A DNA stretch of 64,000 nt from Alphaproteobacteria bacterium (GCA_030425185.1 JAUIAU010000009.1:1-64000), one strand, 5' to 3'; shown: positions 29,893 to 39,598, counted from the stretch's first letter. Translations and numbers: made by a program. Notes: generated from the sequence alone by a model not told the origin.

Positions 29893-32016
29893 TCAGACCG
29901 GGGCGCGGCTTGTGTCCTTGTAACGCGCCAGTTCGGCGACATCGCTGTCCGCCTGAACCGCTGTCATCACCCGGTGCAGATGCTCGACGTCGCGCACCTC
30001 CACGGTTACAAGCAGCCGGTAGAAGTCAGGCTTGGTATCGACGAACTTCAGGTCCGAGATATTGGCGCGCTGCTCGCCGATCAATGTGCAGATTCGTCCC
30101 AGCACACCAGGATCGTTGCCGATCGTCACGTTGACCGTCACGGCATGAACGGCCGCGTGCTTGCCGGGCTGCCAGTGCAGGTCCACCCAGCGGGACGGCG
30201 TGCTTTCGAATTCCGCCAGCGAGTCGCAGTCGATCGTGTGGACCACGACCCCCTGCCCCCGGTAGGTAATGCCGACGATCCGCTCGCCCGGCACGGGCTG
30301 GCAGCACTCGCCCCGACGGTAGTGCTGGTTCGGATCGAGACCGAGAACCGCCCGATCCGCGTCGATCACTTCACCTTCCTGCCCGGTGAGATCGGGATAG
30401 AGCGCGTGCAGGACGGCCCCCGTCGTCAGCTCGGCCGAGCCCAGACGCTCGAGGAGCGTGCTGCGGTCCCCCGCCCCCAGCATGGTCGCCGCGGTCTGGA
30501 GCGCCTTGTCGGTGGCACGCTTGCCGACATGCTCGAACGCCTGCCTTGCCAGTTCGTGTCCGAGCTTGATGAAGCGGGCGCGGTCTTCTTCGCGCAGGCT
30601 GCGCCGGATCGCGGCCTTGGCCCGGCCGGTCGTGACAATATCGAGCCACGTCGCCTGCGGGCGCTGGCCCTCGGCCGTGATGATCTCGACCGACTGGCCG
30701 TTGCGGAGACGGGTCCAGAGCGGCACGCGCACGCCGTCCACCTTGGCGCTGACGCAACTGTCGCCGATCCGGGTGTGGATCGCGTAGGCGTAGTCCAGCG
30801 GCGTCGCCCCCTTCGGCAGCTTCACCACTTCGCCCTTGGGGGTGAAGCAGAACACCTGGTCCGAGTACATCTCGAGCTTCACGTGCTCGAGGAACTCCTC
30901 GTGATCGCCCGCCTCGTCGATGCGGTCCGCGACGCTGGCCAGCCACTCGGCCGGGTCGACGGCAAACGGGTTCTGCACCTTGATCCCGTCGCGGTAGGCC
31001 CAGTGGGCGGCGACACCAGATTCGGCCACCTCGTGCATCTGCCGGGTCCGGATCTGGATCTCGACACGTTTGCCGTCGCGGCCCGAGACGGTGGTATGGA
31101 TCGACCGGTAGCCGTTGGACTTGGGCTGGCTGATGTAGTCCTTGAACCGTCCCGGGACGGCCCGCCAGCGCTGGTGGACGGCCCCGAGGACGGCGTAGCA
31201 GTCATCCTCGGTCCCGGTGATCACGCGAAAGCCGTAGATGTCCGAGAGCCGGGAAAAGCTTTCTTCCTTCTGCTCCATCTTGCGCCAGATCGAGTAGGGC
31301 TTCTTGGCCCGTCCATAGACGGTGGCCGCGATATCCTTTGCCGCGAGTTCCTTCTCGATGTCGGTCGAGATCTTCCGGATCACGTCGCCCGACTCGCGCT
31401 GGAGCGCCACGAAGCGGCGCATGATCGACGAGCGCGCTTCGGGGTTCAGCACCCGGAACGAGAGGTCCTCGAGTTCCTCGCGCATCCACTGCATCCCCAT
31501 GCGGCCGGCCAGCGGCGCATAGATCTCCATCGTCTCGCGCGCCTTCTTGACCTGCTTGTCGGGGCGCATGTGGCGGATGGTGCGCATGTTGTGCAGCCGG
31601 TCGCCCAGCTTCACGAGGATCACGCGGATGTCCTTCGACATCGCGATGAACAGCTTGCGGAAGTTCTCGGCCTGCTTGGTCTCGTGGCTGGACAGCTGCA
31701 GGTTGGTCAGGTTGGTGACGCCGTTGACCAGTTCCGCGACCTCGGGTCCGAATTTCTCGCGGATGTCGGAGTAGGTCGAGCCGGTGTCTTCCAGCGTGTC
31801 GTGCAGGAGGGCGGTGATCAGCGTCGCATCGTCGAGCCGCTGCTCGCTCAGGATGGCGGCGACGGCGACGGGGTGCGTGAAGTAGTCCTCGCCCGAGTGC
31901 CGCTTCTGGCCCTCGTGCGCCCGGCGGCCATAGTGATAGGCCGCCGCGATCTTGTCGAAGTCTGCGTTCGGATTGTAGGCGCGAACGAGCGTCAGAAGAT
32001 CCTGAAGGTCGATCAT
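29893..32016 (-). CDS. Bifunctional (p)ppGpp synthetase/hydrolase
   Basis: A 707-residue long Rel/Spo homologue. The HD hydrolase site has His72-Asp73 in ALLHDTLEDT. The synthetase domain has YGRAKKPYSIWRKM and GRFKDYISQPKSNGYRS; the RFKD motif at about 290-293 is the bifunctional type rather than the synthetase-only EFDD of RelA. A TGS domain (FTPKGEVVKLPKGATPLDYA) and a C-terminal ACT domain (NDPGVLGRICTLIGEQRANI) complete it. It is the likely sole long Rsh of the cell. It follows rpoZ by 28 bases, as in many alphaproteobacteria and enterics. Confidence 0.97.
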   Translation of the reverse strand: MIDLQDLLTLVRAYNPNADFDKIAAAYHYGRRAHEGQKRHSGEDYFTHPVAVAAILSEQRLDDATLITALLHDTLEDTGSTYSDIREKFGPEVAELVNGVTNLTNLQLSSHETKQAENFRKLFIAMSKDIRVILVKLGDRLHNMRTIRHMRPDKQVKKARETMEIYAPLAGRMGMQWMREELEDLSFRVLNPEARSSIMRRFVALQRESGDVIRKISTDIEKELAAKDIAATVYGRAKKPYSIWRKMEQKEESFSRLSDIYGFRVITGTEDDCYAVLGAVHQRWRAVPGRFKDYISQPKSNGYRSIHTTVSGRDGKRVEIQIRTRQMHEVAESGVAAHWAYRDGIKVQNPFAVDPAEWLASVADRIDEAGDHEEFLEHVKLEMYSDQVFCFTPKGEVVKLPKGATPLDYAYAIHTRIGDSCVSAKVDGVRVPLWTRLRNGQSVEIITAEGQRPQATWLDIVTTGRAKAAIRRSLREEDRARFIKLGHELARQAFEHVGKRATDKALQTAATMLGAGDRSTLLERLGSAELTTGAVLHALYPDLTGQEGEVIDADRAVLGLDPNQHYRRGECCQPVPGERIVGITYRGQGVVVHTIDCDSLAEFESTPSRWVDLHWQPGKHAAVHAVTVNVTIGNDPGVLGRICTLIGEQRANISDLKFVDTKPDFYRLLVTVEVRDVEHLHRVMTAVQADSDVAELARYKDTSRAPV

Positions 32017-32044
32017 GCTCGCGCGCGGGCTCCGGGGATGGGCG

Positions 32045-32401
32045 TCAGCCCTGACCCTGCGCCTCCATCAGCGCGCGGAGCATCTTTTCCTCGTTGAGGT
32101 CGTCTTCCGCCGGACGATCGGCCGAGCTGCCTTCCATGAGCAGCGCCATGCTGTCCTCTTCCGGCTCGTCGACCTCGATCTGGGTCTGGTGGCTCTCGAT
32201 CATCCGCTCGCGCAGGGCGTCGGCCGACTGGGTTTCCTCGGCGATCTCGCGCAGGCTCACGACCGGGTTCTTGTCGTTGTCGCGGTCGATGGTCAGCGCG
32301 CTGCCCGAAGCGATCTCGCGCGCCCGGTGCGCCGCCAGCAGAACCAGCTCGAACCGGTTCGGGACCTTGTCAACGCAATCTTCGACCGTCACGCGGGCCA
32401 T
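32045..32401 (-). CDS. rpoZ: RNA polymerase omega subunit
   Basis: A 118-residue omega subunit, which helps fold the beta' subunit and carries one ppGpp contact. The start [20 protein letters not shown] and the segment [20 protein letters not shown] are diagnostic. The C-terminal half is acidic and longer than in E. coli, as usual in alphaproteobacteria. It is the first gene of the rpoZ-rsh-DUF2062-pdxJ-acpS-lepB-rnc-era unit. Confidence 0.96.
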   Translation of the reverse strand: MARVTVEDCVDKVPNRFELVLLAAHRAREIASGSALTIDRDNDKNPVVSLREIAEETQSADALRERMIESHQTQIEVDEPEEDSMALLMEGSSADRPAEDDLNEEKMLRALMEAQGQG

Positions 32402-32437
32402 GAGCTTCTCCAGTCCGTTCTTGGATTGAGGCCCTGC

Positions 32438-32465
32438 ACATAAGCCCTCGGAAAAGCCTTGACAA
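32438..32465 (-). promoter_or_regulatory. Candidate promoter for the rpoZ operon
   Basis: Reading leftwards, TTGTCA (32465-32460) and TTATGT (32443-32438) are 16 bases apart and lie about 40 bases before the rpoZ start. Both hexamers are near-consensus for sigma-70. It starts after folK, so folK is probably not in the same unit. Confidence 0.4.
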
Positions 32466-32491
32466 GGACAATCCTGCGCGCTCCGCGCACC

Positions 32492-33112
32492 TCAGACCCT
32501 CTGATCCAGTGCAATCACGGATTGCCGGTCCGCCTCGGGCAGGGCCGCGACCATTTCCGCCACGCTCTGGCCGGTCACGGGGTGATGCCAGTCCGGCACC
32601 GCGTCAGCGAGCGGAATCAACACGAAAGCCCTGTCCTGCACGCGCGGATGCGGCAGGATCAGGCGATCCGGGACACGGCTGCCCTGCGCATCCGGCGGCA
32701 GCGCGCGCCATTCCGCGTGCGTGTCCGCGTCCGGCAGGATCACGTCGCCAAGCGCGATGAGGTCGAGATCGAGCGACCGCGGCCCCCAGCGCTGATCCCG
32801 GACCCGTCCGAAGGCGGCCTCGATCTCGTGCAGGAGTGTCAGAACGGTCGCGGGGGCCAAGGCCGTCCAGACCTGCACCACGGCATTGGCAAAGTCCGGG
32901 CCGGAGCCCGGCGGGAAGGCCTCCGTGCGGTAGAGGTAACTGCGGGCGGTCACCTCGACACCCCTATCCGAAAGGGTAGCGACGGCGGCGCGCAGGGTCT
33001 CGGCAGGGGACCGCCCGTCCAGCGGCAGGTTGCCGCCCAATGCGACGATGCCGTTGCGGAAGGACCCGTGAGGGGTGTCGTCACCCCTTGCGTTGTCACC
33101 AATCGGTTGCAA
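32492..33112 (-). CDS. folK: 2-amino-4-hydroxy-6-hydroxymethyldihydropteridine pyrophosphokinase
   Basis: A 206-residue folate-pathway kinase that transfers pyrophosphate from ATP to the pterin. IVALGGNLPLDGRSPAETLR near the start, NAVVQVWTAL in the middle and RWGPRSLDLDLIALGDVILP followed by LILPHPRVQDRAFVLIPLAD are the HPPK signatures. The best start is TTG at 33112, with AGGAG upstream but a rather long spacer of 11 bases. It is divergent from the NYN gene; their starts are about 70 bases apart. Confidence 0.93.
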   Translation of the reverse strand: MQPIGDNARGDDTPHGSFRNGIVALGGNLPLDGRSPAETLRAAVATLSDRGVEVTARSYLYRTEAFPPGSGPDFANAVVQVWTALAPATVLTLLHEIEAAFGRVRDQRWGPRSLDLDLIALGDVILPDADTHAEWRALPPDAQGSRVPDRLILPHPRVQDRAFVLIPLADAVPDWHHPVTGQSVAEMVAALPEADRQSVIALDQRV

Positions 33113-33182
33113 TTTACGACCCGCTCCTATCCAAGTGGCCTGGGCGTATGCACGAGGCGCCCGCGCTTTAATGAGACTTGAT

Positions 33183-33746
33183 ATGTTTTACAAGGACGAC
33201 AGGCTTGCCCTGTTCATTGACGGGTCCAACCTCTACGCGGCCGCAAAGGCGCTCGGGTTCGACATCGACTACAAGCTTCTGAGGCAGGAGTTTGCCCGCC
33301 GAGGAAAACTGATCCGCGCCTTCTACTACACGGCCCTTCTGGAGAACGAGGAATACTCTCCGATCCGGCCGCTGGTGGACTGGCTGCACTACAACGGCTT
33401 CGCGATGGTCACCAAGCCCGCGCGCGAGTTCACCGACAGCCAGGGACGCCGCAAGGTAAAGGGCAACATGGACATCGAGCTTGCCGTCGATGCCCTCGAA
33501 CTGGCGCCGCATATCGATCACGCGGTGCTGTTCTCCGGCGACGGCGATTTCAAGGTTCTGGTGGAAGCGTTGCAGCGCAAGGGCGTCCGGGTCTCGGTCG
33601 TTTCGACCATCCGGGCCCAGCCGCCGATGATCTCGGACGAGTTGCGGCGGCAGGCCGACAACTTCATCGAGCTGGACGAGCTGAAGAGCTTCATCGGACG
33701 CCCGCCGCGCGAACCCCGCGAGGACGAAGCGACCGACGCGAAGTAG
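33183..33746 (+). CDS. NYN (LabA/DUF88-like) domain protein, putative RNase
   Basis: A 187-residue PIN-like NYN protein. It opens MFYKDDRLALFIDGSNLYAA, giving the first catalytic Asp and the SN motif, and has KGNMDIELAVDAL and LFSGDGDFKVLVEALQRKG with further acidic residues. NYN domains are metal-dependent ribonucleases or RNA-binding modules; LabA homologues affect circadian output in cyanobacteria, but the role here is unknown. The ATG at 33183 fits homologues; one four codons earlier (33171) is possible. The C-terminal 30 residues are charged and probably flexible. Confidence 0.88.
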   Translation: MFYKDDRLALFIDGSNLYAAAKALGFDIDYKLLRQEFARRGKLIRAFYYTALLENEEYSPIRPLVDWLHYNGFAMVTKPAREFTDSQGRRKVKGNMDIELAVDALELAPHIDHAVLFSGDGDFKVLVEALQRKGVRVSVVSTIRAQPPMISDELRRQADNFIELDELKSFIGRPPREPREDEATDAK

Positions 33747-33806
33747 CACGCCCGCTTTACGCAGGCAGGCGCAGGGCCTAAGTCTGGGGCAACGAAAGGT
33801 GTGCCC

Positions 33807-34766
33807 ATGACCGAAGCCCCGCGCCCCCCGCTCACGCTCTATCTCGCGGCTCCGCGCGGCTTCTGCGCCGGGGTGGACCGGGCCATCAAGATCGTCGAGA
33901 TGGCGCTCCAGAAATGGGGTGCCCCGGTCTACGTGCGCCACGAGATCGTCCACAACAAATACGTCGTGGACGGGTTGCGGGCGCAGGGGGCCGTTTTCGT
34001 CAAGGAACTGGACGAGGTGCCGGGCGACCGCCCGGTGATCTTCTCGGCGCATGGCGTTCCGAAATCGGTGCCCGCCGCAGCGCAGGCGCGCGCGATGATC
34101 TTCGTCGACGCGACCTGCCCCCTCGTCTCGAAGGTCCATATCGAGGCCGAGCGTCATCACCAGAACGGCTTGCAGATGGTCATGATCGGCCATGCCGGCC
34201 ACCCCGAGACGATCGGCACCATGGGGCAGCTCCCGCCGGGCGAGGTGCTGCTGGTGGAAACCGCCGAGGATGTCGCGGGCCTGGAGGTGCGCGATCCCGG
34301 GCGCCTCGCCTTCATCACGCAGACCACGCTCTCGGTGGACGACACGGCGGGGATCGTCGAGGCGCTGAAGACCCGCTTCCCGGCCATCGTCGGTCCGCAC
34401 AAGGAAGACATCTGCTACGCGACGACCAACCGGCAGGAAGCGGTCAAGGCCATGGCACCGAAAGCCGATGCGATGCTGGTGGTGGGCGCGCCGAACTCGT
34501 CCAACTCGAAACGGCTGGTCGAGGTCGGGCGCAAGGCCGGCTGCGCCTATGCCCAACTGGTGCAGCGCGCGACCGATATCGACTGGCGCGCCCTCGAGGG
34601 GATCGGCTCGATCGGCATCACGGCCGGGGCCTCGGCCCCCGAAGTTCTGATCGAGGAGGTCATCGACGCGTTCCGGCAGCGCTACGACCTCACGGTCGAA
34701 CTGGTCGAGACCGCCGTCGAGCGGGTCGAGTTCAAGGTGCCGCGCGTGCTGCGGGAACCGGCCTGA
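33807..34766 (+). CDS. ispH: 4-hydroxy-3-methylbut-2-enyl diphosphate reductase
   Basis: A 319-residue iron-sulfur enzyme, last step of the non-mevalonate isoprenoid pathway. The three cluster cysteines are visible in [17 protein letters not shown] and [11 protein letters not shown], and the substrate residues include [14 protein letters not shown] and the catalytic Glu in the [11 protein letters not shown] region. AAAGGTG precedes the ATG at 33807. It begins a rightward run to the TRIC-like gene, with short gaps. Confidence 0.97.
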   Translation: MTEAPRPPLTLYLAAPRGFCAGVDRAIKIVEMALQKWGAPVYVRHEIVHNKYVVDGLRAQGAVFVKELDEVPGDRPVIFSAHGVPKSVPAAAQARAMIFVDATCPLVSKVHIEAERHHQNGLQMVMIGHAGHPETIGTMGQLPPGEVLLVETAEDVAGLEVRDPGRLAFITQTTLSVDDTAGIVEALKTRFPAIVGPHKEDICYATTNRQEAVKAMAPKADAMLVVGAPNSSNSKRLVEVGRKAGCAYAQLVQRATDIDWRALEGIGSIGITAGASAPEVLIEEVIDAFRQRYDLTVELVETAVERVEFKVPRVLREPA

Positions 34767-34815
34767 CGCGCTGCGCACCCTAGACGCCCGCGCCCGAGGC
34801 GCTAAACCTGCGCCC

Positions 34816-35271
34816 ATGTTTGACACGCCCATTCCCCGATCCGCCCTGCTCCTCGGCCTTGCCGGGGTCATCCCCTTTGCCTGGGGGGCGGCCACCGCCC
34901 TCAACCCCGAGCTGCAAGGCTGGGGCGTTCGCACGCTCGGGGCCCGGTTCGTCGGCCCCTACATCGGGCTGTTCTACGGGGCAATCATCCTCGCGTTCAT
35001 GTCCGGCGTGCTGTGGGGCTTTGCCGCGCGGGCCGAGGGTCGCGGCGCGGCGACCGGCTACGCGCTGTCGGTGATCCCGGCGCTCTGGGCCTTCTTCTTC
35101 ACCGGCGGCGGGCCGACCGGGGCGGCGATCTCGCTGATCGCCGGGTTCCTCGCGCTGCTCGCGCTGGACTTCCTGTTCTGGGCGCAGGGCCTCGCCCCCC
35201 GCTGGTGGATGGCGCTGCGGTTGCTGCTGACAAGCCTCGTGGTGGTGTGCCTGATCCCGGTCGCATGGTGA
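34816..35271 (+). CDS. DUF3429 membrane protein
   Basis: A 151-residue inner-membrane protein with about four helices, matching the DUF3429 pattern: LLGLAGVIPFAWGAATAL, YGAIILAFMSGVLWGFA, YALSVIPALWAFF and LDFLFWAQGLAPRWWMALR. The function is unknown. The stop overlaps the methyltransferase start, so the two are translated together. Confidence 0.85.
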   Translation: MFDTPIPRSALLLGLAGVIPFAWGAATALNPELQGWGVRTLGARFVGPYIGLFYGAIILAFMSGVLWGFAARAEGRGAATGYALSVIPALWAFFFTGGGPTGAAISLIAGFLALLALDFLFWAQGLAPRWWMALRLLLTSLVVVCLIPVAW

Positions 35272-35858
35272 GCGCGGATCCGCAGACGCTCGACGCCTAC
35301 CGGGCGCGCGCCGAGGCCTATGCCGCGATCCCGCCTGCGCCGGAGCAGGACGCGGCGCTGGCGCGGTTCCTCGCGGATCTGCCAGAGGGCGGGCGGATCC
35401 TCGATCTCGGCTGCGGTCCGGGGCTCCAGGCGGCCGCGATGCAGGCAGCGGGCTTCGATGTCACGGGCCTCGACCCCCTGCCCGAGTTCGTCGCCGCGAC
35501 CCGGTCGCGCGGTGTGCGGGCGCGGCTCGGGACCTTCACCGACCTGACCGAGGTCGCGGCCTATGACGGCATCCATGCGAGCTTCAGCCTGCTCCATGCC
35601 CCGCGGGCAGACATGCCGGGCCACCTCGCTCGCATCCGCACGGCCCTGACGCCCGGTGGACGTGTCTTCCTCGGGCTGAAACTGGGCACCGGTGAAGGGC
35701 GCGATACCCTCGGGCGGTTCTATACCTACTATTCCGAGCCGGAACTGCGCCGCCTGCTGACCGACGCTGGCTTCACCGTCACCGGGGTGGAGCTCGGGCA
35801 CGGCGCGGGTCTCGCCGGTACCGATGATCCCTTTATCCTGGTCTTTGCCCATGCCTGA
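35265..35858 (+). CDS. Class I SAM-dependent methyltransferase
   Basis: A 197-residue methyltransferase with the SAM motif [19 protein letters not shown], acidic second motif [10 protein letters not shown], and the later [14 protein letters not shown] and [12 protein letters not shown] blocks. There is no clue to the acceptor; the short size and position next to rnhA are shared with small-molecule methyltransferases. It overlaps DUF3429 by 7 bases and rnhA by 8. Confidence 0.88.
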   Translation: MVSADPQTLDAYRARAEAYAAIPPAPEQDAALARFLADLPEGGRILDLGCGPGLQAAAMQAAGFDVTGLDPLPEFVAATRSRGVRARLGTFTDLTEVAAYDGIHASFSLLHAPRADMPGHLARIRTALTPGGRVFLGLKLGTGEGRDTLGRFYTYYSEPELRRLLTDAGFTVTGVELGHGAGLAGTDDPFILVFAHA

Positions 35859-36315
35859 TCTCTTTGCCTATACCGACGGAGCCTGCTCCGGAAACCCGGG
35901 ACCCGGCGGCTGGGGCGCGCTGCTGGTGGCGCGGGAGGGTGATACCGTGGTGAAGGAGCGCGAGCTCAGCGGCGGCGAGGCGCTGACCACCAACAACCGG
36001 ATGGAACTGCTGGCCGCGATCCACGCGCTGGAGAGCCTCGCGCGGCCAAGCACGATCACAGTGGTCACCGACAGCGCCTACGTGAAGAACGGCATCTCGT
36101 CCTGGATGCATGGCTGGAAACGCAACGGCTGGCGCACGGCGGACAAGAAGCCGGTCAAGAACGTTGAACTCTGGCAGCGGCTGGACGAGGCGCGGACGCG
36201 GCACGACGTGACGTGGAAATGGGTCAAGGGCCATGCCGGGCATCCCGAGAACGAGCGTGCCGACGCCCTGGCCCGGGCCGGCATGGCCCCCTTCAAGCCG
36301 GCCAAGAGCGGATGA
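35851..36315 (+). CDS. rnhA: Ribonuclease HI
   Basis: A 154-residue RNase HI that removes RNA from RNA-DNA hybrids. The active-site acids are in [18 protein letters not shown] (Asp), [13 protein letters not shown] (Glu), [10 protein letters not shown] (Asp) and NERADALAR (Asp), with the basic handle [20 protein letters not shown]. Length is normal. It is coupled to the methyltransferase upstream and overlaps the TRIC-like gene downstream by 4 bases. Confidence 0.97.
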   Translation: MPDLFAYTDGACSGNPGPGGWGALLVAREGDTVVKERELSGGEALTTNNRMELLAAIHALESLARPSTITVVTDSAYVKNGISSWMHGWKRNGWRTADKKPVKNVELWQRLDEARTRHDVTWKWVKGHAGHPENERADALARAGMAPFKPAKSG

Positions 36316-36944
36316 GCCTGCTCGTCGCGCTCGATCTCGCGGCGGTGGTCGTCTTTGCGCTGACCGGGGCGCTGGTCGCATCGCGGGCCCAGCTCGACAT
36401 CGTCGGCTTCGTGTTCGTGGCCAGCCTGACCGCGGTCGGGGGAGGAACGGTTCGCGACCTGTTGCTCGACCGGAACCCTGTGTTCTGGATCGCCGAGCCG
36501 CGCACCGTGGGCGTCGCTGCGGCCGCCGCCGTGATCGTCTTCTTCACCGCGCACCTGCTGGAAAGCCGGTACAAGGTCATCGTCTGGCTGGACGCGCTGG
36601 CGCTGGCCATCGCGGTCTCGGCCGGGGTGGCCGCCGCGCAGGGTCTCGGGCAGGGACCGGCGATCACCGTCATCATGGGCATCGTGACCGGCTGTCTCGG
36701 AGGGCTGATGCGCGACGTGGTCTGCAACGAGGTGCCGCTGGTTCTGAAACAGGGCGAACTCTACGTCACCGCCGCCCTCGCCGGGGCCGCGGCGGCCGTC
36801 CTCGCCCCGCTGATGACACCGCATCCACTGGCGCCTCTGGCGGCCTGCACGGTGCTGACCTTCGGCCTGCGCGCGGGATCGATCCTGTTCGGCTGGCGCC
36901 TGCCGGTCTACCGCCCGCGCCCGCCGCGCACGCCGGGCCGCTGA
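36312..36944 (+). CDS. Trimeric intracellular cation channel-like (UPF0126/YicG) membrane protein
   Basis: A 210-residue protein of about seven helices with the two inverted repeats of the UPF0126/TRIC family: [39 protein letters not shown], and in the second half [20 protein letters not shown] with [19 protein letters not shown]. The GGG(T)RD motif is the family hallmark and lines the pore in related channels. The ATGA overlap with rnhA fixes the start. It probably conducts K+ or Na+. Confidence 0.9.
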   Translation: MSLLVALDLAAVVVFALTGALVASRAQLDIVGFVFVASLTAVGGGTVRDLLLDRNPVFWIAEPRTVGVAAAAAVIVFFTAHLLESRYKVIVWLDALALAIAVSAGVAAAQGLGQGPAITVIMGIVTGCLGGLMRDVVCNEVPLVLKQGELYVTAALAGAAAAVLAPLMTPHPLAPLAACTVLTFGLRAGSILFGWRLPVYRPRPPRTPGR

Positions 36945-36948
36945 CGCC

Positions 36949-37209
36949 TCACTTCCGCTTGCGCCGCGCCCGCTGCGCCGCCTCGGTCGGCACCAGGAGC
37001 AGCGCGCCTGCCCCGCCGATGATGGCGTCGAGGCCGGGCGATCCGAAGCTGAGGTGGAACATGACCCGCGCCATGAACAGCAGGATCACCCCGCCCAGCG
37101 CGATGATGACTGAGGCAAGCACGCCGTTCCGCGTCAGTCCCCATTTCTCGGACAGCCAGCCGACGATGCCGCCGATCATCAGCGATCCGAAGAAGGCGAA
37201 GAATCCCAT
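36949..37209 (-). CDS. GlsB/YeaQ/YmgE-family stress-response membrane protein
   Basis: An 86-residue protein with three likely helices resembles the transglycosylase-associated (YeaQ/YmgE) family: FGSLMIGGIVGWLSEKWG, then SVIIALGGVILLFMARVM and GLDAIIGGAGALLLV, ending in a basic tail. The function is not defined. The ATG at 37209 is 1 base beyond the fmt stop, so it is the last gene of the def-fmt unit. Confidence 0.68.
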   Translation of the reverse strand: MGFFAFFGSLMIGGIVGWLSEKWGLTRNGVLASVIIALGGVILLFMARVMFHLSFGSPGLDAIIGGAGALLLVPTEAAQRARRKRK

Positions 37210-37210
37210 C

Positions 37211-38122
37211 TCAGGCGTCTCCCAGCAGGGTGCCCGCAGGCACGGGGGTTCCGCGCAGGAAGGGCTCAGCGTCCTGCGCGCCGCGCCCTTCGATCTGCAC
37301 GGACAGGATCTCGATGGCGCCATCACCGCAGGCCACCGTCAAGCCCGACAACACCTCGCCCGCGGTGCCCTGCCCGTCGGCCAGCCGCGACCGCAGGAGC
37401 TTTAACCGTTTGCCGCCGAGCGTGGTCCAGGCCCCGGGAAACGGCGACAGGCCGCGGATTAGCCAATCCACCTCGGCCGCCGGGCGGGTCCAGTCGATCC
37501 GCGCCTCGGCCTTGTCGATCTTGGCGGCATAGGTGACGCCGTCTTCGGGCTGCGGCACGGCCTGCAGCGCACCGGCATCCGCGATGGCCGCGACGATCGC
37601 CTCGGCCCCCAGCGCCGACAGCCGGTCGTGCAGATCGCCCGTCGTCTCGGTCGCCCCGATCGCCGTGGTGCGGCGCAGCAGGACCGGCCCGGTGTCGAGC
37701 CCCGCCTCCATCTGCATGATGCAGACGCCGGTCTCGGCATCGCCCGCCATGATGGCCCGGTGGATCGGGGCCGCCCCGCGCCAGCGCGGCAGAAGGCTGG
37801 CATGGATGTTCCAGCAGCCGCGCGCGGGCGCGTCGAGCACCGCCTGCGGCAGGATCAGCCCGTAGGCCACCACAACCGCCAGCTCGGCCCCGAGCGCGGC
37901 GAAGGCCTCCTGCTCGGCCGTACCCTTCAGCGAGACCGGATGCCGGACCTCGATCCCCAGAGCCTCGGCCCTGGCATGCACGGGCGTGGGACGCGGCTTC
38001 TGGCCACGTCCCGCCTTGCGCGGGGGCTGGGTGTAGACACAGACGACCTCGTGCCCGGCCCCGACCAGCGCGTCGAGCGCGGGGACCGAGAACTCGGGCG
38101 TGCCCATGAAGACCAGCCGCAT
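37211..38122 (-). CDS. fmt: Methionyl-tRNA formyltransferase
   Basis: A 303-residue enzyme that formylates initiator Met-tRNA. It has [20 protein letters not shown] at the start, the catalytic N-H-D set in [20 protein letters not shown] and GLDTGPVLL, and a C-terminal OB-fold. It lies 4 bases after the third deformylase gene. Deformylases remove the formyl group that this enzyme adds, so the grouping is functionally direct. Confidence 0.97.
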   Translation of the reverse strand: MRLVFMGTPEFSVPALDALVGAGHEVVCVYTQPPRKAGRGQKPRPTPVHARAEALGIEVRHPVSLKGTAEQEAFAALGAELAVVVAYGLILPQAVLDAPARGCWNIHASLLPRWRGAAPIHRAIMAGDAETGVCIMQMEAGLDTGPVLLRRTTAIGATETTGDLHDRLSALGAEAIVAAIADAGALQAVPQPEDGVTYAAKIDKAEARIDWTRPAAEVDWLIRGLSPFPGAWTTLGGKRLKLLRSRLADGQGTAGEVLSGLTVACGDGAIEILSVQIEGRGAQDAEPFLRGTPVPAGTLLGDA

Positions 38123-38126
38123 CGCG

Positions 38127-38618
38127 CTACCCCGCCTTGGCCGCCCGGCGGAGCAGCATGTCGCGCTTCACCCGGCTCAGGTTGTCGAAGTACATCCGCC
38201 CGTTGAGGTGGTCGATCTGGTGCAGCAGGCTGATGCCCCAGAGCCCCTCGAACCGCTGGCGCACGCGGAACCCGTTGGCGTCGAGAAAGCTGGCCTCGAC
38301 CCAGACCGGACGCGTGATCTCGGCGCTGACACCGGGCAGGCAGGGCGAGGCCTCGGTGCCCGGACGACGGTCGGGGGACAGCTCGATGACCTCGGGATCC
38401 GCAATCCGGATGGCGCGTCCCCGGGTGTCCGAGGCATCGACCACCGCCAACCGGCGCATCACGCCGATCTGGGGCGCAGCGAGGCCGACGCCGGGCATGG
38501 CATCCATCGTTGCAATCATGTCGTCCCAGATTGCGCGCACGTCGTCGTCGATCGTCCCGACCGGGGCTGCAGCCGTCCGCAAGCGCTTGTCGGGCCAGCG
38601 CAGGATGGGCTGGATCAT
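38127..38618 (-). CDS. Peptide deformylase-like protein with altered metal site
   Basis: A 163-residue deformylase fold. Motif 1 ([10 protein letters not shown], about 44-53) is intact, but motif 2 reads SPCLP where EGCLS is usual, and motif 3 reads HQIDH where HEIDH is usual, so the general-base Glu is Gln. The metal ligands (Cys and two His) remain. Loss of that Glu normally abolishes deformylation, so this copy is probably inactive or works on something else. The frame is intact, the start overlaps the second copy (ATGA) and fmt follows by 4 bases, which argues for a maintained protein and not a decaying one. Confidence 0.88.
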   Translation of the reverse strand: MIQPILRWPDKRLRTAAAPVGTIDDDVRAIWDDMIATMDAMPGVGLAAPQIGVMRRLAVVDASDTRGRAIRIADPEVIELSPDRRPGTEASPCLPGVSAEITRPVWVEASFLDANGFRVRQRFEGLWGISLLHQIDHLNGRMYFDNLSRVKRDMLLRRAAKAG

Positions 38619-39070
38619 GCCTCCGCCTCGCGGTCGATGCAGAGCACCCCGTCGAGATGGTCGGTCTCATGCTGGATGCAGATCGCCTCGAAGCCGTCGA
38701 ACCGGGCTTCGTGCGCGGCTCCGCCGAGATCTTGCCAGCGTACCGTGACGGACGCGTCGCGTTCGACCTGCACCGTGCGGCCGGGGATCGAGAGACAGGC
38801 CTCGGGTCCGGTCACGCGTCCCTCGCCCGCAACGATCTCGGGGTTCACGAAAACGCAGGGGCGGCGCGGTCCGTCCTTCCATGTCGCGTCCATCACGAAC
38901 AGGCGCTGCGACACGCCCACTTGCGGCGCGGCAAGGCCGCGTCCCGGGGCCGCGTACATGGTGTCCAGCATCTCCTCGGCCAGCCGGGCGAGGGCCTCGT
39001 CGAAGCGCGCGACCGGGACGGCGACGGTGCGCAACACCGGGTCGGGATGCAGCACCACCGCGCGGGGCAT
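38615..39070 (-). CDS. def: Peptide deformylase, second copy
   Basis: A 151-residue deformylase with GRGLAAPQVG, EACLSIPG and HETDHLDG; all catalytic residues (Gln, Cys, His-Glu-His) are present, though motif 2 has Ala for Gly. It is shorter at the C-terminus than the first copy (ends CIDREAEA) and lacks the basic tail. It should be active on formyl-Met peptides, perhaps with different preference. It starts 3 bases after the first copy's stop. Confidence 0.92.
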   Translation of the reverse strand: MPRAVVLHPDPVLRTVAVPVARFDEALARLAEEMLDTMYAAPGRGLAAPQVGVSQRLFVMDATWKDGPRRPCVFVNPEIVAGEGRVTGPEACLSIPGRTVQVERDASVTVRWQDLGGAAHEARFDGFEAICIQHETDHLDGVLCIDREAEA

Positions 39071-39073
39071 GGC

Positions 39074-39598
39074 TCAGCCCGCCTCGCGCGCACGCTCGCG
39101 CTTCAGCTTCACCATCTTGCGGGTGATCAACTGGCGCTTGAGCGGCTTGAGGTAGTCGATGAACAGCACGCCATCGAGGTGGTCGATCTCGTGCTGCACG
39201 CAGGTCGCCCAGAGCCCGGCGAAGTCGCGCTCCTGCACGCTGCCGTTCAGGTCCAGCCAGCGGACGCGCACCTCGGCGGGGCGCTCGACGTCGGCGTATT
39301 GCTCGGGGATCGACAGGCAGCCTTCCTCGTAGACGTTGCGCTCGTCCGATTCGAGGATGACCTCGGGATTGACCATGACCAGCGGCGCAGGCGCCTCGTC
39401 CTTCTGCGTCGCGTCGAGCACGATCAGGCGGTGCGAGACCCCGATCTGCGGCGCGGCCAGACCGATGCCCGGCGCGTCGTACATCGTCGTCAGCATGTCG
39501 TCGGCCAGAACCCGCACCTCGTCCGAGATGTCGGGCAGCGCGCCGGCCACCTTCTTCAGGCGCGGGTCGGGATGGATCAGGATCGGACGAATGGTCAT
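39074..39598 (-). CDS. def: Peptide deformylase, first copy (canonical)
   Basis: A 174-residue metalloenzyme that removes formyl groups from nascent proteins. All three motifs are textbook: [24 protein letters not shown] and CVQHEIDHLDGVLFID. The C-terminal helix is basic (LKPLKRQLITRKMVKLKRER), which would help it sit by the ribosomal exit tunnel. The ATG at 39598 matches the family; the extra 12 codons upstream do not. It heads the def-def-def-fmt-GlsB unit. Confidence 0.96.
   Translation of the reverse strand: MTIRPILIHPDPRLKKVAGALPDISDEVRVLADDMLTTMYDAPGIGLAAPQIGVSHRLIVLDATQKDEAPAPLVMVNPEVILESDERNVYEEGCLSIPEQYADVERPAEVRVRWLDLNGSVQERDFAGLWATCVQHEIDHLDGVLFIDYLKPLKRQLITRKMVKLKRERAREAG

Noticed and set aside
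38127-38618. Third deformylase as a pseudogene
   Set aside because: The frame is complete, of normal length and overlaps the gene before it; only active-site residues differ.
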